This document shows, one piece after another, positions 26,428 to 34,308 of a DNA stretch of 64,000 bases. Below the pieces are notes generated by a model, which saw only the letters and a list, made by a program, of their open reading frames with translations, searched no databases and was not told the DNA's origin. The DNA is taken from contig JBAXIB010000012.1 in assembly GCA_037138595.1 (NCBI GenBank), positions 31,844 through 95,843 of the forward strand, in the 5' to 3' direction. Position 1 is the first letter of the stretch. Every line of letters starts with the position of its first letter. Origin of the DNA: UBA4742 sp037138595 (GTDB taxonomy: Bacteria > Actinomycetota > Acidimicrobiia > Acidimicrobiales > Acidimicrobilacustridaceae). A program made the translations under genes and the position numbers.

Positions 26428-28035
26428 GTGACGTTGTCGCAGAAGCAGTCATCACGGATTGCCCCGAGCTCGTCTGAGCCTGCTGACGATTCGTTCACCC
26501 TCGGCAATGTTGGCGTTGACGACGACACCCCGAAAGAGGCCTGCGGCGTATTCGGTGTCTACGCGCCGGGCCAACCCGTTGCCCATCTGACCTACCTCGG
26601 TTTGTATGCGCTGCAACATCGGGGCCAGGAATCAGCTGGCATGGCAGTGAGTGACGGCGAATCCATCACGGTCGTAAAAGACATGGGTTTGGTGTCGAAC
26701 GTCTTCGACGAACGAACCTTGGCGACGCTGACTGGCCACTTGGCGATCGGCCACGATCGTTATTCGACGACTGGTTCGAACACTTGGCGAAACGCGCAGC
26801 CGGTTTATCGAGACGTGGGTGCACATACGTTCGCGCTTGGCCATAACGGCAACTTGACCAATACCGAGGAACTTGCGACCGACGCCGGGATGCTTCCCGG
26901 CACCGTGAGCAGTGACAGCGACCTTGTCGCCGAATTGATCGCGATGGAACTCGCTCGCCATCCCGAATCAAGTTCGGACGGCCGAGCGCTTGAGCGGGCA
27001 CTCCTTGAGGTGATGCCGTTGCTCAAGGGAGCGTTCTCGCTGGTGCTGATGGACGAGGGCCACGTCGTTGGCGTGCGCGATCCCCATGGCTTTAGGCCGT
27101 TGTGCTTGGGACGCCTCGATAACGGATGGGTTTTAGCATCGGAAACTCCCGCGCTTAACGTCGTAGGGGCGCATTTCGTTCGCGAGGTTGAGCCGGGCGA
27201 AATGATCATTATTGATGCGAGCGGCTATCGATCAGTGCGCGTGTTTCAGGCCGATCAGATTGATCCCAAACTGTGTGTCTTTGAGTTTGTTTATTTCGCT
27301 CGACCTGATTCGACGCTTTACGGCCAAAGTGTTCACGCGGCCCGCGTTCGGATGGGCGAGCAGTTAGCTGAGCAAGCCCCGATCGAGGCCGACCTCGTGA
27401 TGGGAGTGCCCGAATCGGGTATGCCGGCGGCGGAAGGTTATGCGCGAAGAAGCGGCATTCCCTATGGCCAAGGGCTGGTCAAGAATCGCTACATTGGGCG
27501 CACATTTATCGCACCCAACCAAGAAATGCGCGCGTTGGGCGTTCGCATGAAGCTCAATCCGCTGCGCGACAACATCGCCGGGAAGCGACTTATTGTGCTC
27601 GACGATTCAATCGTTCGCGGCACTACGAGCCGCGCGCTGGTAGGGATGCTTCGAGAAGCAGGAGCCGTTGAGGTTCACCTACGGGTGTCATCTCCGCCTT
27701 ACCGTTGGCCCTGCTTTTACGGCATGGATACCGGCGAACGCGGCGAACTCATCGCGGCAAATATGAGTGTCGAAGAAATTCGGGCATACCTCAACGTTGA
27801 CACGTTGTCGTATTTGTCGATTGATCGGTTGATCGCCGCGACCGGCGCGGTGGGAGCCGGGTTCTGTGATGCATGTCTCACGGGCGCGTATCCGGTCGCT
27901 ATTCCTTTGGGCCTGGGCAAAAGCGTGCTCGAGGTCAACAAGCCCGTCGAAGTCGCGTTGGCGCTGCCGGGTATGGCGGCGATGTCGCCAAGTGAAGTGT
28001 CTATGCCGGCAGCAGATGCCCGACGAGAGGTCTGA
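26428..28035 (+). CDS. purF: Amidophosphoribosyltransferase
   Basis: 535 residues, GTG start. A 38-residue propeptide precedes Cys39 (KEACGVFGVYAPG), the N-terminal nucleophile exposed after cleavage in the B. subtilis-type enzyme. The glutaminase domain includes LQHRGQESAG. The PRTase domain has VLDDSIVRGTT, the PRPP loop. A late C-x2-C pair (GFCDACLTGAYP) is consistent with the [4Fe-4S] form. PurF makes phosphoribosylamine from PRPP and glutamine, the committed step. The stop shares one base with the purM ATG (TGATG). Confidence 0.97.
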   Translation: MTLSQKQSSRIAPSSSEPADDSFTLGNVGVDDDTPKEACGVFGVYAPGQPVAHLTYLGLYALQHRGQESAGMAVSDGESITVVKDMGLVSNVFDERTLATLTGHLAIGHDRYSTTGSNTWRNAQPVYRDVGAHTFALGHNGNLTNTEELATDAGMLPGTVSSDSDLVAELIAMELARHPESSSDGRALERALLEVMPLLKGAFSLVLMDEGHVVGVRDPHGFRPLCLGRLDNGWVLASETPALNVVGAHFVREVEPGEMIIIDASGYRSVRVFQADQIDPKLCVFEFVYFARPDSTLYGQSVHAARVRMGEQLAEQAPIEADLVMGVPESGMPAAEGYARRSGIPYGQGLVKNRYIGRTFIAPNQEMRALGVRMKLNPLRDNIAGKRLIVLDDSIVRGTTSRALVGMLREAGAVEVHLRVSSPPYRWPCFYGMDTGERGELIAANMSVEEIRAYLNVDTLSYLSIDRLIAATGAVGAGFCDACLTGAYPVAIPLGLGKSVLEVNKPVEVALALPGMAAMSPSEVSMPAADARREV

Positions 28036-29075
28036 TGGGAACCGGGGGCGAGACTTACGAACAAGCTGGAGTGAGTATCACAGCCGGTGAAGAAGCCGTG
28101 ATGCGCATTAAGGACAAAGTTCGCTCGACTTTTCGTCCCGAAGTCATTGGTGACATTGGTGGGTTTGGCGGGCTGTTTGGGTTTGATTCAGCGCGCTATC
28201 GCCAGCCAGTTTTGGTGTCATCCACTGATGGCGTGGGCACCAAAGCGTTGATCGCACAAGCAGCCAATCGATTCGACACGATTGGTATCGATTTGGTCGC
28301 AATGTGTGTCGACGACATCGTTTGCCAAGGCGCTGAGCCGCTGTTCTTCCTTGACTACATCGCGGTAGGTCGACTCGATCCAGCTCACATCGAGCAGTTG
28401 GTCGAGGGTGTCGCTGAAGGCTGTCGACAAGCTGGTTGCGCGCTTATCGGTGGCGAAATGGCTGAGCACCCAGGGGCGATGGAGCCTGGCGAATTCGATT
28501 TGGTCGGCTTTGCCGTCGGTGTTGCCGAGCGCGATCAGATGATCACCGGAAAGAACCTGCGACCCGGCGATGTGCTTATTGGACTGCCGTCCCCCGGCCT
28601 GCGTTCGAACGGGTATTCGCTGGCTCGGCGCATCCTTTTTGACCGGTCTGGCATGGCATTAGGCGATCCGGCTTATCCGGGCGCACATCACTCATTAGGT
28701 GAGGAACTTCTGAAACCTTCGGTCGTTTACGCTCCGGCCATTGCGGCGCTGATTCGCGCCGTCGAGGTTCGCGCAATTGCCCACATCACCGGTGGCGGAA
28801 TTCCTGGAAACTTGAATCGGGCGCTGTCACCTCGGGTTGATGCAGTAGTCGAACGTTCATCGTGGGAGATGCCCCCGATATTTGCTGAACTGCAACGCCT
28901 CGGTGACGTGAGTGACGACGAAATGGCGAAAGTGTTCAATCTCGGTATTGGCATGATCGTGGCCGTGCCCGAGGACGAAAGTTACAAAGCGCTCGATGTG
29001 TTGCGATCACACGACCAGCGGGCGATAGTTGTTGGCGCCATCGTCGAGGGAAGCGGCCTCGTACAGCTGGTCTAA
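28035..29075 (+). CDS. purM: Phosphoribosylformylglycinamidine cyclo-ligase (AIR synthetase)
   Basis: 346 residues. MGTGGETYEQAGVSITAGEEAV is the usual start (here with MGTGG in place of a longer lead). VSSTDGVGTKALIAQ, the DDIVCQGAEPLFFLDY block and ALIGGEMAEHPG are PurM motifs, with HITGGGIPGNLNR towards the end. It closes the imidazole ring, FGAM to AIR, with ATP. Start and purF stop overlap by one base, so the two genes are coupled. Confidence 0.96.
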   Translation: MGTGGETYEQAGVSITAGEEAVMRIKDKVRSTFRPEVIGDIGGFGGLFGFDSARYRQPVLVSSTDGVGTKALIAQAANRFDTIGIDLVAMCVDDIVCQGAEPLFFLDYIAVGRLDPAHIEQLVEGVAEGCRQAGCALIGGEMAEHPGAMEPGEFDLVGFAVGVAERDQMITGKNLRPGDVLIGLPSPGLRSNGYSLARRILFDRSGMALGDPAYPGAHHSLGEELLKPSVVYAPAIAALIRAVEVRAIAHITGGGIPGNLNRALSPRVDAVVERSSWEMPPIFAELQRLGDVSDDEMAKVFNLGIGMIVAVPEDESYKALDVLRSHDQRAIVVGAIVEGSGLVQLV

Positions 29076-29108
29076 TCGCCACCGGGGCAGCCGCTGGTGC
29101 CGGTCCGG

Positions 29109-29114
29109 TACGTT
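29109..29114 (+). promoter_or_regulatory. -10 element (TACGTT) before pyrE
   Basis: TACGTT, seven bases, GTG at 29122. The same TACGTT-GCAG sequence followed closely by a start codon recurs before serS at 45598. Confidence 0.5.
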
Positions 29115-29121
29115 GCAGGGT

Positions 29122-29670
29122 GTGAGCCACGCCAAACTCGTCGAACACCTTCTAGCGCACTCGGTTCGAACCGGGGATTTCACGTTGAAGTCTGGGCGCA
29201 AGAGCAGTTGGTTTATTGACTCGAAGCAAACGATGTGTCGGCCCGAAGGGGCATTGTTAGTTGCCGATCTCGCGCTTGCGGCCATTGGCGATGACATCGA
29301 TGCGATTGGGGGGTTAACTCTCGGTGCTGATCCCGTTGCCTATGGCGTTGCTGCTATTGCCGCGACGAGAGGTCGGAGTCTCCGATCGTTCGCAATCCGA
29401 AAAGAAGCGAAAGACCACGGCGTCGCGGGTCGGCTGGCCGGAGCGCTCTTGCCGGGCGATCAAGTGGTCATCGCCGAGGACACGGTGACCCGCGGTGAGT
29501 CTCCGCTCGAAGCAGCGCGTGTGGTGCGCGAACTCGGGGCGAATCCGGTGATGATCATGGTTATTGTCGATCGGGGTGGAGCATGTCGGTCACTGGCCGA
29601 AGAGGCTGGTATCGGCTTTCATGCGCTTGTCACGGCCCCCGATCTTGGTTTTGATTACGAAGGCGCCTGA
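29122..29670 (+). CDS. pyrE: Orotate phosphoribosyltransferase
   Basis: 182 residues from the GTG at 29122. FTLKSGRKSSWFIDSKQ is the family N-terminal block; RKEAKDHG matches the catalytic loop (K-E-x-K-x-H-G); VVIAEDTVTRGESPLEAA is the PRPP-binding loop, with the common VVTTGGS replaced by TVTRGES. It makes OMP from orotate and PRPP. It is the only pyrimidine gene in view and sits directly after the purine genes, sharing PRPP as substrate. Confidence 0.92.
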   Translation: MSHAKLVEHLLAHSVRTGDFTLKSGRKSSWFIDSKQTMCRPEGALLVADLALAAIGDDIDAIGGLTLGADPVAYGVAAIAATRGRSLRSFAIRKEAKDHGVAGRLAGALLPGDQVVIAEDTVTRGESPLEAARVVRELGANPVMIMVIVDRGGACRSLAEEAGIGFHALVTAPDLGFDYEGA

Positions 29671-29691
29671 CGGTTCGGCCGAAGCGATACG

Positions 29692-29714
29692 CCCGCGAGT
29701 TGGGGCGCGGGTTT
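29692..29714 (+). terminator. Weak hairpin after pyrE
   Basis: CCCGCG, an 8-base loop, CGCGGG and then TTTG. A 6-bp GC stem with only three Ts, so at best a weak terminator between pyrE and the malic enzyme promoter. Confidence 0.3.
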
Positions 29715-29724
29715 GAGGCGCGGG

Positions 29725-29730
29725 TAGCGT
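29725..29730 (+). promoter_or_regulatory. -10 element (TAGCGT) before malic enzyme
   Basis: TAGCGT, nine bases, ATG at 29740. No Shine-Dalgarno; near-leaderless. Confidence 0.45.
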
Positions 29731-29739
29731 CTGGTTTCT

Positions 29740-31140
29740 ATGGCTGATACACCGACCGCCGCATATTCACTCCGCATCCGGGTTCGCATGGCGAACCAAC
29801 CGGGCGACCTTGGACGGCTGGCGGTAGCGATTGGCGCTGCCGGCGGCAATATCGCTGGCCTTGACGGCTTTGAGGCCAAGCAGGCATTCCTCGAAGAAGA
29901 CATCGTTGTCGATTGTCGCAACGAGGCTCACCAGGCCGAGATTCTCGCCGCGATCGAAGCGCTGCCCGGTATCGATGTGCTGGCCAGCGAAGACCGGACC
30001 TTCGCCATGCACGCTGGTGGCAAGATCGAAGTGCTATCGCTGGCGCCGGTTGGCGATCGCGATGATTTGTCGATGGCCTACACGCCAGGCGTGGCGCGAA
30101 TCTGCAACGCAATTGCGGCCGACAAACGGTTGGCCCACGAACTAACGATTAAGAAAAACACCGTGGCGATCGTCACCGATGGCACTGCCGTCCTTGGCCT
30201 CGGCGACATCGGGCCAGAAGCCGCAATGCCAGTTATGGAAGGCAAGGCGTTGCTGTTCAAAGAGTTCGCCGGCGTTGATGCGTTCCCGATTTGTCTCGAC
30301 GTGCGAGATGCTGACGAGATCATCGAAACGGTGGTTCGTTTGGCCCCGGTGTTTGGCGGAATCAACCTCGAAGACATCGCGGCACCAAGGTGTTTTGAAG
30401 TCGAGGAACGCTTGAAGGAACTGCTCGATATTCCGGTGTTTCATGATGACCAGCACGGCACCGCGGTTGTGGTGCTCGCTGCGCTTGAAAATGCGTTGAA
30501 GATTGTCGACAAAAAATTGGCCGACCTCAACGTGGTTATCGCCGGCGTCGGGGCGGCCGGAGTCGCGATCAGTAAAATGTTGCTCGAAGGCGGTGTCGGT
30601 CATGTCATTGGTACGGATCGCAGTGGGGCGATTTGGGATGGCCGCAGCGAATTGAACCCGGCAAAACAGTGGTTTGCGGAGAACACCAACCCTGATCGGC
30701 GTAGCGGTTCCCTCGGCGACATGCTTCGGGGTGCAGACGTCTTTATCGGCGTGAGCGGTCCGGGACTCATCACTGCCGATGATCTGCGGACGATGGGTAC
30801 CAAACCAATCGTGTTCGCGATGGCAAATCCTGACCCGGAAATTCGTCCAGAAGAGGCAGCAGGAATCGCGGCGGTGATCGCCACTGGTCGAAGTGATTTC
30901 CCTAATCAGATCAACAATGTCTTGTGCTTCCCCGGCATTTTTCGCGGCGCACTTGACGTCGGAGCGACAGCAATCACCGAAGGAATGAAATTGGCGGCCG
31001 CCGATGCCATCGCTGCTGCTGTGAGCGAAGACGACTTGGCGGCCGATTTCATTATTCCGTCAGTATTCGACAAGCGCGTCGTGGGCCTCGTGGCAAAAGC
31101 TGCGGGCGACGCAGCAATCCGTGAAGGCGTTGTCCGATGA
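29740..31140 (+). CDS. NAD(P)-dependent malic enzyme with N-terminal ACT domain
   Basis: 466 residues. Residues 8-85 read as an ACT ligand-binding domain (SLRIRVRMANQPGDLGRLA, GGNIAGLDGF). The catalytic part follows: MAYTPGVARICNAIA, VTDGTAVLGLGDIGPEAAMPVMEGK, FHDDQHGTAVVVLAAL and the Rossmann GVGAAGVAISKML, with FAMANPDPEIRPEEA near the end. It decarboxylates malate to pyruvate with reduction of NAD(P)+, linking the TCA cycle to glycolysis. The ACT domain suggests control by an amino acid or other small ligand. The cofactor cannot be told with confidence. A HAD hydrolase gene overlaps its 3' end. Confidence 0.9.
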   Translation: MADTPTAAYSLRIRVRMANQPGDLGRLAVAIGAAGGNIAGLDGFEAKQAFLEEDIVVDCRNEAHQAEILAAIEALPGIDVLASEDRTFAMHAGGKIEVLSLAPVGDRDDLSMAYTPGVARICNAIAADKRLAHELTIKKNTVAIVTDGTAVLGLGDIGPEAAMPVMEGKALLFKEFAGVDAFPICLDVRDADEIIETVVRLAPVFGGINLEDIAAPRCFEVEERLKELLDIPVFHDDQHGTAVVVLAALENALKIVDKKLADLNVVIAGVGAAGVAISKMLLEGGVGHVIGTDRSGAIWDGRSELNPAKQWFAENTNPDRRSGSLGDMLRGADVFIGVSGPGLITADDLRTMGTKPIVFAMANPDPEIRPEEAAGIAAVIATGRSDFPNQINNVLCFPGIFRGALDVGATAITEGMKLAAADAIAAAVSEDDLAADFIIPSVFDKRVVGLVAKAAGDAAIREGVVR

Positions 31141-31909
31141 CCGGTTTGCTCGTAGTGCTCCCGCTCCATTCGTGATTCGCCGGCAGGTCGAAGCGGTCAC
31201 GTTTGATTTTTGGGAGACGCTGGTGCTCACCAATAACTCGGGGACTCGTTCAGCGCGGGCAGCCGCCATTCATGAAGCGTTGGGGCGATACGGATACAAC
31301 ATCGATGGTGATGCGCTTGAGTTGGCATTCGAACATTGCTTCGGGTTGTTCAATGAGGCATGGCGGGATAATCGACAGTTCACTGCCCGCGACGCCGGCG
31401 AAATCGTTTTGGAACGCTTGGCGGCGGGCATTGTCGGTGAAGCACGTGAAGCAGGTATTGCCGCGTTTGCTGAAGGTGCAGCCGGGATCGATGTGCGTTT
31501 AGCCGATCATGTTGAAGAAACGTTGATTGCCCTTAAAGAGCGTGAGATTCGTCTCGGAATTATCTGCGATGTTGGTTTGACACCTTCTCCCGCCTTGCGT
31601 GGTTACCTGGCCGCTCACGGGGTGCTTGACCTATTCGACTACTGGTCGTTTTCCGATGAGGTCGGAGCGTATAAACCGGATCGTCGAATCTTTGAGCACG
31701 CGTTGGCTGGTCTAGGGGGCATCGAAGTCGCCCGGGCCGTGCATGTGGGTGATCTCCGACGAACCGATGTCGCCGGTTCAAAATCAATGGGTATGACGTC
31801 GGTTCGTTATCGGGGTGCATTCGATGATCCCGCGGTCGCGAATGCACTCGAGGGTGACCACGTGATCGATGACCACGCGGACTTACTTGCTGTACTCGGC
31901 CTTGCGTGA
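31121..31909 (+). CDS. HAD-superfamily hydrolase with atypical motif I
   Basis: 262 residues from the GTG at 31121, which overlaps the malic enzyme stop; a GTG at 31172 giving 245 residues that begin VIRRQVEAVTFDF is an equally plausible start, and neither has a Shine-Dalgarno. Motif I reads FDFWETLV, with the nucleophile Asp but Trp where the acid/base Asp (D-x-D) normally stands. Motif III is YKPDRRIFEHAL and motif IV HVGDLRRTDVAGSKSMGM. The cap is helical and inserted after motif I. Likely a phosphatase or dehalogenase-like hydrolase of unknown substrate. Function in the malic enzyme operon is not evident. Confidence 0.75.
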   Translation: MKALSDDRFARSAPAPFVIRRQVEAVTFDFWETLVLTNNSGTRSARAAAIHEALGRYGYNIDGDALELAFEHCFGLFNEAWRDNRQFTARDAGEIVLERLAAGIVGEAREAGIAAFAEGAAGIDVRLADHVEETLIALKEREIRLGIICDVGLTPSPALRGYLAAHGVLDLFDYWSFSDEVGAYKPDRRIFEHALAGLGGIEVARAVHVGDLRRTDVAGSKSMGMTSVRYRGAFDDPAVANALEGDHVIDDHADLLAVLGLA

Positions 31910-31978
31910 TTGGGTTGTGTCTTGCGCTGTTCTCATGTCTCTTGCGCAGTTCTGATAAAGGGCTCAGGCGTTCGCACG

Positions 31979-32012
31979 CGATGAGACCCCTGCCGGAGCA
32001 AGGGTCTCATCG
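31979..32012. terminator. 11-bp hairpin between the HAD gene and the tRNA cluster
   Basis: CGATGAGACCC, a 12-base loop, GGGTCTCATCG; a perfect 11-bp stem followed by TTT on the plus strand. It sits between convergent units (HAD gene on plus, tRNAs on minus) and can serve as terminator for either, though the T-run is short. Confidence 0.6.
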
Positions 32013-32019
32013 TTTCGAG

Positions 32020-32095
32020 TGGTGGTCGGGACCGGCGTCGATCCGGTGACCTACCGCTTTTCAGGCGGCCGCTCTGCCGACTGAGCTACCCGACC
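32020..32095 (-). tRNA. tRNA-Phe (GAA), CCA encoded
   Basis: 76 bases including an encoded CCA. Acceptor GGTCGGG/CCCGACC, D-arm GCTC/GAGC, anticodon stem GCCGC/GCGGT with loop CTGAAAA (anticodon GAA), variable AGGTC, T-stem ACCGG/CCGGT. The T-loop reads ATCGACG, so position 54 is A rather than the nearly universal T; everything else is canonical. Last of three tRNAs on the minus strand. Confidence 0.95.
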
Positions 32096-32132
32096 ACGTT
32101 TATGTCCACGCGCTTTGAGCGTATGGATGGGG

Positions 32133-32207
32133 CGGTCCCGACGAGATTTGAACTCGCGACCTCCGCCTTGACAGGGCGGCGTGCACTCCAAACTGCACCA
32201 CGGGACC
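32133..32207 (-). tRNA. tRNA-Asp (GTC)
   Basis: 75 bases. Acceptor GGTCCCG/CGGGACC, D-arm GTGC/GCAC, anticodon stem CCGCC/GGCGG with loop CTGTCAA (anticodon GTC), T-loop TTCAAAT, discriminator G. CCA is not encoded. Middle gene of the Glu-Asp-Phe cluster. Confidence 0.96.
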
Positions 32208-32226
32208 TTGGTATTGCACTGACAAG

Positions 32227-32299
32227 TACCCCCAACGGGATTCGAACCCGTGTTACCTGCGTGAAAGGCAGGCGTCCTAGGCCACTGGACGATGGGGGC
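32227..32299 (-). tRNA. tRNA-Glu (TTC)
   Basis: 73 bases. Acceptor GCCCCCA/TGGGGGT with a G1-U72 wobble, anticodon stem CCTGC/GCAGG with loop CTTTCAC (anticodon TTC), T-stem ACGGG/CCCGT with loop TTCGAAT, discriminator A. CCA is not encoded. First tRNA of the cluster in the direction of transcription. Confidence 0.96.
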
Positions 32300-32320
32300 T
32301 CGTGCCTGATGGGGCAACAC

Positions 32321-32348
32321 AACATACCAGAGGGCGCCGCACACTCAA
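32321..32348 (-). promoter_or_regulatory. Promoter of the tRNA-Glu-Asp-Phe cluster
   Basis: On the minus strand TTGAGT (32348-32343), 16 bases, TATGTT (32326-32321). The -10 ends 21 bases before the tRNA-Glu 5' end, leaving a short leader. Spacing and sequence are those of a housekeeping sigma promoter. Confidence 0.6.
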
Positions 32349-32371
32349 TTCGAGAGCGTTTTTTGCGCGAT

Positions 32372-32905
32372 TCATGGCAGTTCATTCGTTGATTGAGGGC
32401 CGGCCGGGTCGACCCAGTCTGGTTCACGCAACGCGCTAAGTATCCATGAAAGGAGGTGGCCCAAAAAGTCATACAGCTGGTAGGCGGCAAATCTTGGGTC
32501 GTTTCGCTTGAGTCGTTCTGGGTCCTCACTGATATCAAGTTTGGTGCCAATGACGAGACGGATAGCGTTTATTGAGCGCATCCATTGCTCGAGGCCAGCG
32601 CGATCGACGACTTTGCCATCGATCGATTGTTCGACTTGGTCGATTGCCGCGAGTTGTGACTGGGCCAAGTCATCGCCGACGAGTTGTTGATATTCGGCTT
32701 CAAGTTGCGGTTGGTCGACGTAGGCATTCGGAAACAATCGACGCGTCGACGCGTCGCGCTCATTGACCAGGATACGAAGGTCGAAAAACGATTGTCTCAA
32801 TACGCGTTGCTCGACGTCGCCGAGGTTGACTCGGTATCCGCCTTCGACAATTTCGATCAATGGCGGTGGCTGTCGTTTTCCTGGCCATGGGATTGATCGA
32901 GCCAT
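32372..32905 (-). CDS. DUF2017 family protein
   Basis: 177 residues from the ATG at 32905, 8 bases after the clpS stop; a GGACTGAG stretch upstream may serve as ribosome site. Mostly helical and soluble, with GGYRVNLGDVEQRVLRQSF near the N-terminus and NAIRLVIGTKLDIS and YQLYDFLGHLLSWILSAL near the C-terminus, the latter typical of the DUF2017 proteins that sit beside clpS in Actinobacteria. No catalytic motif is visible. Conserved pairing suggests a link to ClpS/ClpP proteolysis, but the function is not known. Confidence 0.8.
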   Translation of the reverse strand: MARSIPWPGKRQPPPLIEIVEGGYRVNLGDVEQRVLRQSFFDLRILVNERDASTRRLFPNAYVDQPQLEAEYQQLVGDDLAQSQLAAIDQVEQSIDGKVVDRAGLEQWMRSINAIRLVIGTKLDISEDPERLKRNDPRFAAYQLYDFLGHLLSWILSALREPDWVDPAGPQSTNELP

Positions 32906-32913
32906 GGTGATGC

Positions 32914-33237
32914 TCAGTCCTGCTGCATCGTGGCCCAAAGGCCATGTTCGTGAAGGCGGAAGACATCGAGTTCGGCTTTTTCTCGGGTGCCGCTCGAAAC
33001 GGTTGCCCGACCCTTTTCATGGACGTCAAGCATTAATCGTTCCGCGGTTGCCAACGGATAGCCAAAAAGTTTTTGCAACACAAACGTGACGTAGTCCATC
33101 AGGTTGATGGGGTCGTTCCATACCAACACGACCCATGGACGTTCAGGGTCGGTTGACGTGTCCGGGGTGGACTCGTCGATTTCGACTGGACTGGTCATGG
33201 GTGCAGCAGCGCCCGGCATGGGGAAAGTCTTGCTCAT
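32914..33237 (-). CDS. clpS: ClpS, adaptor for ClpAP/ClpCP
   Basis: 107 residues with a polar N-terminal arm of about 35 residues and the ClpS core: WVVLVWNDPINLMDYVTFVL, LFGYPLATAERLMLDVHEKG and a final helix (KAELDVFRLHEHGLWATM). The ND and H-x-x-G residues match the N-degron pocket. ClpS delivers proteins with bulky N-terminal residues to the Clp protease and blocks other substrates. The start overlaps the ctaA stop (ATGA); DUF2017 follows. Confidence 0.93.
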   Translation of the reverse strand: MSKTFPMPGAAAPMTSPVEIDESTPDTSTDPERPWVVLVWNDPINLMDYVTFVLQKLFGYPLATAERLMLDVHEKGRATVSSGTREKAELDVFRLHEHGLWATMQQD

Positions 33238-34166
33238 GGTTGTGACGACGTCACGTGACCGTGCTCACCAGTCGCGCCCATTTCGCCATGTTCAGGGTGG
33301 TTGGTCAACGAAAGGTGCAACGACAACACCGCAATCCACACCGCGGCGGCACCCGCAATGTGTAAAAGCACGAGCGCAGGTGGAACCCCGAGGAAGTACT
33401 GGGTGTATCCGAGCGCGCCTTGCGCAACGATGAGTGCGCACACCGCGGCCCCGCGGCGACGCAGACGTGCGCTTGCTCCTGATCGGTAGGCCAGGCCCAA
33501 GGTGGCGACGAGCAGGCCGAGCATGATCCACGCCAGAAGGCTATGGACTCGCGCGACGTCTTCGATGATGAACGGCAACCGATCAACTCGTTCATCGCCG
33601 CCGTGCGGGCCGGTACCGGTGACGACCGTTCCCGCGATGAGTACGAGCCCGGCAGATGCCACCGCGGCGCGGCTTACTTTCGCGACGTTCGGTGGGACCA
33701 TCAAGACACCGGGTGTGTCAGGGTGCCCAGCTCGATGATGAAGCACCACCGCGTTCCAAACCAAAATGGCCGACAGCACGAAGTGACCCATCACCAGTGG
33801 AGGCCAAAGGTGGAACAGCACGGTGAAGCCGCCCAACACGATCTGAGCGATGATCCCCGCGACCAAGCCGGTCGACCACCAAAGTAAGTCTCGACGACGA
33901 GGAACTCGGGCGAGCGATCCGAGGACCGCGACGATGACGGCGACCGAAACAATTCCGGTGAATAGCCGATTGATTTGTTCGATCTGCTGGTGCAGCCCGG
34001 TTCCCGACACGAAGGTGTTTTCGGTACAAGCCGGCCAGTTGTCACAGCCCAACCCAGAACCAGTCAGGCGCACAGCCGCGCCGGTCACAACGATAGTGGT
34101 GACCGCGATAAGCGCAATCAACGTGATGTATCGGTAAGTGGAACCGGCTATGCGGGGAATGCGCAC
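33234..34166 (-). CDS. ctaA: Heme A synthase (CtaA/COX15)
   Basis: 310 residues from the GTG at 34166, which lies six bases after a TACCCT -10. Eight TM helices. The first extracytoplasmic loop has GSGLGCDNWPAC (Cys41 and Cys47), the cysteine pair of the family. Conserved His residues appear in LVMGHFVLSAI, VARVHSLLAWI and LVLLHIAGAAA. The remaining ligand position, normally EW-x-HR, reads IEQINRLFTG, with Asn for His. CtaA oxidises heme O to heme A using O2. Divergent from ctaB, which makes heme O. Its C-terminus is His/Glu-rich (HPEHGEMGATGEHGH) and could bind metal. Confidence 0.92.
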   Translation of the reverse strand: MRIPRIAGSTYRYITLIALIAVTTIVVTGAAVRLTGSGLGCDNWPACTENTFVSGTGLHQQIEQINRLFTGIVSVAVIVAVLGSLARVPRRRDLLWWSTGLVAGIIAQIVLGGFTVLFHLWPPLVMGHFVLSAILVWNAVVLHHRAGHPDTPGVLMVPPNVAKVSRAAVASAGLVLIAGTVVTGTGPHGGDERVDRLPFIIEDVARVHSLLAWIMLGLLVATLGLAYRSGASARLRRRGAAVCALIVAQGALGYTQYFLGVPPALVLLHIAGAAAVWIAVLSLHLSLTNHPEHGEMGATGEHGHVTSSQP

Positions 34167-34172
34167 GCTTTG

Positions 34173-34178
34173 AGGGTA
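34173..34178 (-). promoter_or_regulatory. -10 element (TACCCT) before ctaA
   Basis: Minus-strand TACCCT, six bases, GTG at 34166. Fixes the ctaA start downstream of an ATG at 34208. Confidence 0.5.
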
Positions 34179-34293
34179 CGCGTGGTGGCCGTGCCGCCCC
34201 CAATTCAATGGGGTTCACCCCTTGGCCGTCGGGGGGTCTGAACGTTGGCAGAAAGAATGCGACGACGATTGTTCACGCTGCGCGTGGTCGGCC

Positions 34294-34299
34294 TACGAT
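34294..34299 (+). promoter_or_regulatory. -10 element (TACGAT) before ctaB
   Basis: TTCACG (34272-34277), 16 bases, TACGAT, nine bases, ATG at 34309. The only leaderless-type site in this list with a fair -35. Confidence 0.5.
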
Positions 34300-34308
34300 C
34301 TGCGCCCG

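Noticed and set aside
31910..31975. Degenerate repeat (CTTGCGC-GTTCT seen twice) after the HAD gene
   Set aside because: Only two imperfect copies, no spacer structure, and not a CRISPR or attachment site.
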